Positions 10,701 through 19,700 of a stretch of DNA of 64,000 nucleotides are shown here, piece by piece. Within the stretch, counting starts at the first letter, position 1. The number at the start of each line of letters is the position of its first letter. Under the pieces are notes generated by a model. The model did no database searches, had not been told where the DNA came from, and worked only from the letters and a program-made list of their open reading frames with translations. The DNA lies in assembly GCA_950097015.1 (NCBI GenBank), contig CATNEN010000003.1, positions 11,685,501 through 11,749,500 on the forward strand, given 5' to 3'. A program made the position numbers and the translations under genes. Source of the DNA: Macrostomum hystrix. Taxonomy: Eukaryota; Platyhelminthes; Macrostomidae.

Positions 10701-13700
10701 GAGATTGAGTCAGTTAGAGTTTGAGTCAGTTAGAGATTGGGTCAGTTAGAGATTGGGTCAGTTAGAGATTGGGTCAGTTAGAGAATGGGTCAGTTAGAGA
10801 ATTGGTCAGTTAGAGATTGGGTCAGTTAGAGATTGGGTCAGTTAGAGAATGGGTCAGTTAGAGAATTGGTCAGTTAGAGATTGGGTCAGTTAGAGATTGG
10901 ATCAGTTAGAGATTGGGTCAGTTAGAGATTGGGTCAGTTAGAGTTTGAGTCAGTTAGAGATTGGGTCAGTTAGAGATTGGGTCAGTTAGAGTTTGAGTCA
11001 GTTAGAGATTGGGTCAGTTAGATATTGGGTCAGTTAGATTTTGAGTCAGTTAGAGTTTGAGTCAGTTAGAGATTGAGTCAGTTAGAGTTTGAGTCAGTTA
11101 GAGATTGGGTCAGTTAGAGATTGGGTCAGTTAGAGATTGGATCAGTTAGAGATTGGGTCAGTTAGAGATTGGGTCAGTTAGAGTTTGAGTCAGTTAGAGA
11201 TTGGGTCAGTTAGAGATTGGGTCAGTTAGAGTTTGAGTCAGTTAGAGATTGGGTCAGTTAGATATTGGGTCAGTTAGAGTTTGAGTCAGTTAGAGATTGA
11301 GTCAGTTTGAGTTTGAGTCAGTTAGAGATTGAGACAGTTAGAGTTTGGGTCAGTTAGAGATTGGGTCAGTTAGAGATTGAGTCAGTTAGAGTTTGAGTCA
11401 GTTAGAGATTGGGTCAGTTAGAGATTGGGTCAGTTAGAGTTTGAGTCAGTTAGAGTTTGAGTCAGTTAGAGATTTGGTCAGTTAGAGATTGGGTCAGTTA
11501 GAGATTGGGTCAGTTAGAGATTGGGTCAGTTAGAGATTGGGTCAGTTAGAGATTGGGTCAGTTTTAGATTGGGTCAGTTGGAGATTGGGTCAGTTAGAGA
11601 TTGGGTCAGTTAGAGATTGGGTCAGTTAGAGAATGGGTCAGACAGAGATTGGGTCAGTTAGAGAATGTGTCAGTTTGAGAATGGGTCAGTTTGAGATTGG
11701 GTCAGTTAGAGAATGCGTCAGTTAGAGATTGGGTCAGTTTGAGTTTGAGTCAGTTAGAGATTGAGACAGTTAGAGTTTGGGTCAGTTAGAGATTGGGTCA
11801 GTTAGAGATTGAGTCAGTTAGAGTTTGAGTCAGTTAGAGATTGGGTCAGTTAGAGATTGGGTCAGTTAGAGTTTGAGTCAGTTAGAGTTTGAGTCAGTTA
11901 GAGAATTGGTCAGTTAGAGATTGGGTCAGTTAGAGATTAGGTCAGTTAGAGAATGGGTCAGTTAGAGAATTGGTCAGTTAGAGATTGGGTCAGTTAGAGA
12001 TTGGATCAGTTAGAGATTGGGTCAGTTAGAGATTGGGTCAGTTAGAGTTTGAGTCAGTTAGAGATTGGGTCAGTTAGAGATTGGGTCAGTTAGAGTTTGA
12101 GTCAGTTAGAGATTGGGTCAGTTAGAGATTGGGTCAGTTAGATATTGGGTCAGTTAGATTTTGAGTCAGTTAGAGTTTGAGTCAGTTAGAGATTGGGTCA
12201 GTTAGATATTGGGTCAGTTAGATTTTGAGTCAGTTAGAGTTTGAGTCAGTTAGAGATTGGGTCAGTTAGAGATTGAGTCAGTTAGAGTTTGAGTCAGTTA
12301 GAGATTGGGTCAGTTAGAGATTGGGTCAGTTAGAGATTGGGTCAGTTAGAGATTGGGTCAGTTAGAGATTGGGTCAGTTAGAGATTGGGTCAGTTAGAGA
12401 TTGGGTCAGTTTTAGATTGGGTCAGTTAGAGATTGGGTCAGTTAGAGATTGGGTCAGTTAGAGATTGGGTCAGTTAGAGAATGGGTCAGTTAGAGAATTG
12501 GTCAGTTAGAGATTGGGTCAGTTAGAGATTGGGTCAGTTAGAGAATGGGTCAGTTAGAGAATTGGTCAGTTAGAGATTGGGTCAGTTAGAGATTGGATCA
12601 GTTAGAGATTGGGTCAGTTAGAGATTGGGTCAGTTAGAGTTTGAGTCAGTTAGAGATTAGGTCAGTTAGAGATTGGGTCAGTTAGAGTTTGAGTCAGTTA
12701 GAGATTGGGTCAGTTAGATATTGGGTCAGTTAGATTTTGAGTCAGTTAGAGTTTGAGTCAGTTAGAGATTGAGTCAGTTTGAGTTTGAGTCAGTTAGAGA
12801 TTGAGACAGTTAGAGTTTGGGTCAGTTAGAGATTGGGTCAGTTAGAGATTGAGTCAGTTAGAGTTTGAGTCAGTTAGAGATTGGGTCAGTTAGAGATTGG
12901 GTCAGTTAGAGTTTGAGTCAGTTAGAGTTTGAGTCAGTTAGAGATTTGGTCAGTTAGAGATTGGGTCAGTTAGAGATTGGGTCAGTTAGAGATTGGGTCA
13001 GTTAGAGATTGGGTCAGTTTTAGATTGGGTCAGTTAGAGATTGGGTCAGTTAGAGATTGGGTCAGTTAGAGATTGGGTCAGTTAGAGATTGGGTCAGTTA
13101 GAGAATGGGTCAGACAGAGATTGGGTCAGTTAGAGAATGTGTCAGTTTGAGAATGGGTCAGTTTGAGATTGGGTCAGTTAGAGAATGCGTCAGTTAGAGA
13201 TTGGGTCAGTTAGAGATTGGGTCAGTTAGAGATTGGGTCAGTTAGAGAATGGGTCAGTTAGAGATTGGGTCAGTTAGAGTTTGAGTCAGTTAGAGATTGG
13301 GTCAGTTAGAGATTGGGTCAGTTAGAGATTGGGTCAGTTTTAGATTGGGTCAGTTAGAGATTGGGTCAGTTAGAGATTGGGTCAGTTTTAGATTGGGTCA
13401 GTTAGAGATTGGGTCAGTTAGAGATTGGGTCAGTTAGAGATTGGGTCAGTTAGAGATTGGGTCAGTTAGAGAATGGGTCAGTTAGAGATTGGGTCAGTTA
13501 GAGAATGGGTCAGTTAGAGAATTGGTCAGTTAGAGATTGGGTCAGTTAGAGATTGGGTCAGTTAGAGATTGGATCAGTTAGAGATTGGGTCAGTTAGAGA
13601 TTGGGTCAGTTAGAGATTGGGTCAGTTAGAGTTTGAGTCAGTTAGAGATTGGGTCAGTTAGAGATTGGGTCAGTTAGATATTGGGTCAGTTAGATTTTGA

Positions 13701-16700
13701 GTCAGTTAGAGATTGGATCAGTTAGAGATTGGGTCAGTTAGAGAATTGGTCAGTTAGAGATTGGGTCAGTTAGAGATTGGATCAGTTAGAGATTGGGTCA
13801 GTTAGAGATTGGGCCAGTTGCTTTTTTGGTCATTAGATTGCACCGAGTACTCACCAAGTTATGACCCGCACCATCATGCAGCAAGTGTCGTTAATGGCAA
13901 CCATCAGGTCAATCAGGTCTCGCGTCTGATTTGACAAGCGTTTAATCACCAAACCGAAGAAAATTGAGAAACTGACGCAAGCTGAATTTGGGGTTGGGTT
14001 GCGCCTTAGTGACAGGCCAATTATGAAACTGAGCACATAAGTAGACTTAAAACTTACCCAGCAAGTTCATATCCTCATATTTATTCGCGTTCTGAAAGAA
14101 GTCCTTTGTTTTATCGCTGTATTTTACAGTATATTTTTCTTTGCGAAATGCTGTTTGAAGTAAACCATCTGGGAAAATGTTTCTGAAATGGGGCACTTCA
14201 TGCAGTGAGAATCAAATGATATTATAAGTTGTAAGTTAATCTATTCTTAGTCTACTCTATATTTTAAGCATCAAGGGATTTGAATTGCTAATCTACTCCA
14301 TGCAGAAGGTATCAAGGGATTTGGATTGCTAATCTACTCCATGCAGAAGGTATCAAGGGATTTGGATTGCTAATCTACTCCATGCAGAAGGTATCAAGGG
14401 ATTTGGATTGCTAATCTACTCCATGCAGAAGGTCTCAAGGGATTTGGATTGCTAATCTACTCCATGCAGAAGGTCTCAAGGGACTTGGATTGCTAATCTA
14501 CTCCATGCAGAAGGTATCAAGGGATTTGGATTGCTAATCTACTCCATGCAGAAGGTCTCAAGGGATTTGGATTGCTAATCTACTCCATGCAGAAGGTCTC
14601 AAGGGATTTGGATTGCTAATCTACTCCATGCAGAAGGTATCAAGGGATTTGGATTGCTAATCTATTCCATGCAGAAGGTATCAAGTGACTTGGATTGCTA
14701 ATCTACTCCATGCAGAAGGTCTCAAGGGACTTGGATTGCTAATCTACTCCATGCAGAAGGTATCAAGGGATTTGGATTGCTAATCTAATCCATGCAGAAG
14801 GTATCAAGGGATTTGGATTGCTAATCTACTCCATGCATAGGGGAACAAGGGATTTGGATTGCTAATCTACTCCATGCAGAAGGTATCAAGGGACTTTAAT
14901 TGCTTATCTACTTCATGCAGAAGGTATCAAGGGATTTGGATTGCTAATCTACTCCATGCAGAAGGTATCAAGGGACTTGAATTGCTTATCTACTTCATGC
15001 AGAAGGTATCAAGGGATTTGGATTGCTAATCTACTCCATGCAGAAGGTATCAAGGGATTTGGATTGCTAATCTACTCCATGCAGAGGGTATCAAGGGATT
15101 TGGATTGCTAATCTACTCCATGCAGAAGGTATCAAGGGATTTGGATTTCTGTTTATTCTAATTGCAGCGAGAATCATCCGATAGTTGGATATGATTTAGA
15201 ATATATTCTTAACATCAATTTTATTTAGACAATTCGAAACGCACCGTATTAGGTCCAGCATAGTTTCAAGCGCTTTGCTGTTTTTGCTTTCATCGGTCTC
15301 GTAGCCGCTGTTCGGGACCAAATTCTTCAAGTAATTGTTATTGCCTGGCTGAATAATGACCGTTAGAATGATGCCGATTAACACAGCAGCCAAGCACGAG
15401 AAGAAGAAGTATAACAGCATAAAGACATAAATCCGGTTCATAGATTTTATGTTCGGATTAGACAACCCTGGAGTTTAAATTTAAAGTGAAAGTGTTGTAT
15501 CGTGACTTGACTTGAAGTGCGCAGTGTGGGGCTGCACCCCAATTGTTATTGGCGCTGAGTTTAGGACTGCTTGCTCTCTCCCCGCCTGCTCTGTCAGTCA
15601 ATGTACGCTTATGCCTAACCGTCTAATCTATTAGCTGATGCTTTACTCGTATCTGCATGTACATCTATGTGCAATGCCAACTATAATAAATAACAACCTC
15701 TCGCCCATTTGCGGCTCAAGTTTGGCTAGCCAGCCACGACACGACAATGGCATCGCAAGCAGCCAGTGAATTACCTCTCAGCCAGGCTGAGGCCTGGCTG
15801 CAAAGTTTTGAAGCACTGTGCAGGCACAAAAAACTGCAATATACAAACGAAGAGAAGCAGGTGACAGACCTCTTCCTTGCTCGAGCAGGAATCAATGCAG
15901 TCCGATCCGTCTCTATCATGGCAAAGCCGAAAAACATTGAGGATATGACCTTCAAGGACATCAAGAAAATGATCATCGGGCGACTCCAGCCCAAAAAGAA
16001 ACTGGTGATTGCAGAGCGCACAAGGTTCATGTCCCAGCGGCAGCTGTCAACAGAGTCGGCCCAGCAGTTCGCGGAGCGCTTGAGAGACGCGGCAAAGCAC
16101 TGTGAGTTTGACAAGCTCAACGAACAAGGCTGCAAACAGTCAGCCGAGGATGACTTGATCCAAACACTGCTGATCAGCGGCTTATGCGACCGCAGCCAGC
16201 GGACCAAAACACTTGAGCACATTCAGAGCTCTGAGAATCCAGTGACTCTGGACACGTGTCTGCAGTACATCCAGCAGTTAGAGCTCATCCAGAGCTACAG
16301 CTCAAGCGACCGATCTGCTGAAGCCCGAGAGCCTAGCAGAAGCTCCGAGATGGCTGAGAGTTCGACACCAGTTGCCAGCATCGACAGGAACCGCAATAGC
16401 GGTGCTCAGTGCAGGTCGTGTGGTCTGCAGCACCAGCCAGGCAAATGCCCTGCATTCGGGAAGACTTGTAACAAATGCCACCGCAGGAACCACTTTGCTG
16501 CAGTCTGCAGGAGCAGCGCCAAGTCCAAGTCGGTTGCACATGCCCATGAAATCGACACGAGCGAGTGTGAGCAGGCAGGCATCTACACCATTGTCGGCAA
16601 CGAGAGCGGCAGCGGCAGCATAAAAACTGTGCTCATTGAAGTCAAGCCGTTCAAAATGCAGCTCGACTCTGGATCCGGTGCGAGCATCATTCCGATAAAC

Positions 16701-19700
16701 TTCTGGAGGAGCCTCGGTGAGCCCAAGCTACGAAAGTCCAAGTTGAGACTGCGACAATTTGACGGAACTAGAACCAGAACTAGAGGATGCTTCACGGCGC
16801 TCATCGAAGTCGGGAGACAAATCGCCTGTGCGGACGTGACGGTCACTGAGTGCACAAAGGAGCACGGCCTCATCGGAACAGACGTGCTGGACTTCAAGCT
16901 GGACACAGCGACTGTCAATCAAGTGGAGCGCAGCAGCAAACCGCTAGGCAAGCTCAAAGGTTTCCGTGCTCGGGTCTTGCTCAGGGAGAATGCTCAGCCC
17001 AGCTTTTTCGATGCCCGGCCGCTCCCGATTCATCTCAAGCCGCTGGTGGTGGCTAAGCTGCGGACGATGATCGACGCCGGGATCCTCGAGCCTGTGCCGC
17101 CAGGCGGCAGCAGGTGGGCATCGCCCATTGTAGTGGTGCGCAAGGCCGACGGAGACCTGAGAATCTGCTCCGACTACAAGGTCGGGGTGAACCCGAAGAT
17201 CTGCTCTGACGCCTACCCACTGCCCAACATCGAGCAAGCCTTCAGTGCCCTGGCAGGTATGAAGCACTTCGCAATTGTAGACTTAACAAATGCCTACAAC
17301 CAGATTGAGCTAGACGAGGCTTCCAGAGAAATACTCACCATCAAAACGCCCCTAGGCCTGCTCAGATGGACGCGCATGCCATTCGGGGTGAAGACGGCCA
17401 GTGCGCAGTTCCAGGCGGCCATGGAGGCAACGGTCGGCGGTGCGGTCAGCAACCTGGTGATCTACCAAGACGACATGTGCGTTGGCGCCACCACAGCGGA
17501 CGAATTGGACAGCAAAGTCCGGGACCTGCTGAGAGCGCTTTCTGATGCCGGCATGTCGATCAACGAAAAAAAATGCGTTTTCCGCAGCACGGAAATCAGT
17601 TTCCTTGGCTACCGCATCGCGGCTGACGGCGTGCGCCCTGATCGGAAGCTGGTGGAGAAAATACTCGGCGTGAGCACCCCGGCGAGCAAAAAGGAACTCG
17701 AATCGTTTCTAGGAATGACGGTGTACTACTCGCGCTACATCAAGTCCTACTCGGAGAAGACCGAGCCGCTGACCGAGCTGCGGAGCAAGAAAGTCGCGTT
17801 CCATTGGGGACCTCGGCAGCAGAAAGCGTTTGACGAGCTCAAGCAGGCGCTTGCAGCTTCCCCAGTGGTCCGAATCTTCGATGCAAGAAAGCGCACAACT
17901 CTGACTACTGACGCCAGCGAGAAGGCCATAGCAGCAATCCTCTCTCAGGACGAGCACCCAGTGATGTACCTGTCAAGGCGGCTGACACCGGCTGAGAGAA
18001 ATTACTCGAATATCGAGCGAGAGGCCCTGGCTGTAGTGTGGGCCACTCAGAGAGCCAGACACTTTCTTCTCGGCAGCAAGTTTGTGCTCCAGTGCGATCA
18101 TCAACCATTGGAGTTCATTTTTAGTCCGTCTCGGGAGCTTCCAAAGGTCACATAGGCAAGGATCATGCGCTGGGCTTTGCAGCTGTCGGCCTTCGACTAC
18201 GAAATCTCGTACATCAAGGGCAGCTGCATCCCGCATGTCGACGCGCTGTCTAGAATTGAATTCAAGGAGGAAGGCGATGGAGACGACTGCCAGGAAAGCT
18301 TCGTTCACTGGACAGAGACGGAGGTGCTCAAGCTGGAGCAGATCAGAGACGCCACTGACAATGACCCGGTGCTCGCCAGCGTCAAGCGCAGGATCCGCAG
18401 CAATGCGTGGAACAACTGCTCGGCAGCGGAGCGACCGTATAAAACCGTCCGCCAGCAGCTCTCAGTGGAGAGTGGCGTCGTCTGCCTGAGAGACCTGGTG
18501 GTCCCGCCTAGCCGGCTGCGGCAAGACGTGCTGCGAGCGGCTCACGGCGACTCGCACTGCGGTGCCCTAGCGACAAGAAATCGACTCAAGCTGGAAGCCT
18601 GGTGGCCGGGTCACTGCGAGGACGTCGAAAACTTCGTCAAGCAATGCCAGCGATGCGCGGAGATCCGTCCAATGCCTGCCAGAACGTGCCACACCTGGCC
18701 GGCGGAAAATGGTCCCTGGAGACGCGTGCACATGGACCATGCTCACGTTCCCGGCTTCGGCCTGCTGCTCATTGTGGTGGACGCCTTCTCCGGCTGGCCG
18801 GAAGCGGTGCCTGTGGCCGACAAGAGCGCGATGACGGTCATCAAGGTGCTCCGCTTGATTTTTTCCCGCCTGGGTGTGCCGCATACCTTGGTGGCGGACA
18901 ATGCTCCGGAGTTCCGTGACCAGCAGCTGCACGAGTGGCTCAAGAAGATCGGCTGCTCGCCGATCCACTCGCCGCCGTATCATCCGCAGTCAAACGGGTG
19001 CGCCGAGCGCATGGTCCAGACCGTCAAGAAGGGGCTGCGGGCCTTCGCCGTGCACCAGGGCAGGTTCGACGCGTACCTCGCCAAGCTGCTGCTTAATTAC
19101 CGGGCCACTCCGCGGGGCGACGGGCGTGGCAGTCCGTCTGCGCTTATGGGGCGACAGCTGCGAAGTCCGCTGACCCTCCAATTCGACACCGATGCGCCGC
19201 TCGTCTACCAGTCGCGACCGGGGGTGCCGGCTGAGACCGTCCGCTTTGTGGTACAGGCCGGCCACAACACGGCCGTGGTCACCCGGGACAAGGACGACAG
19301 GCCGGTGCTGGCACACCGGGATCAGCTGCGTTTGTGTCCGAGTCCAAGCCGGGCGGAAGTTACGGACAGCACTGACGATGGCGGCCGGGATCCTGACGAA
19401 GCCGGTCGGAGCCCTGACGACAGCGGCCGGAACCCTGCCGAAGGCGGCTGGAACCCGGAACCTGATATCCAGCGGCCAGACGCAGCGGCACCACCGCAGC
19501 AGACCGCTGAAGCTACACCGGAGCCCCGACGAAGCTGCAGGTCGACCAAGGGAGTCGCCCCAGACCGACTGTCTCCTCGTTGGTGATGAGGGGATGTTGT
19601 ATCGTGACTTGACTTGAAGTGCGCAGTGTGGGGCTGCACCCCAATTGTTATTGGCGCTGAGTTTAGGACTGCTTGCTCTCTCCCCGCCTGCTCTGTCAGT

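Noticed and set aside
8691-13822. Regular direct repeats that could suggest a CRISPR array
   Set aside because: Units are contiguous with no unique spacers, there are no cas genes, and the context is an animal intron.
18153-18155. Programmed read-through at the TAG of element 1
   Set aside because: The related element has a sense codon here, the position is inside RNase H and not at a gag/pol border, and the following bases do not fit known read-through contexts.
19587-19594. Possible env gene after pol in the LTR elements
   Set aside because: Only 8 bp separate the pol stop from the 3' LTR in both elements, leaving no space for env.
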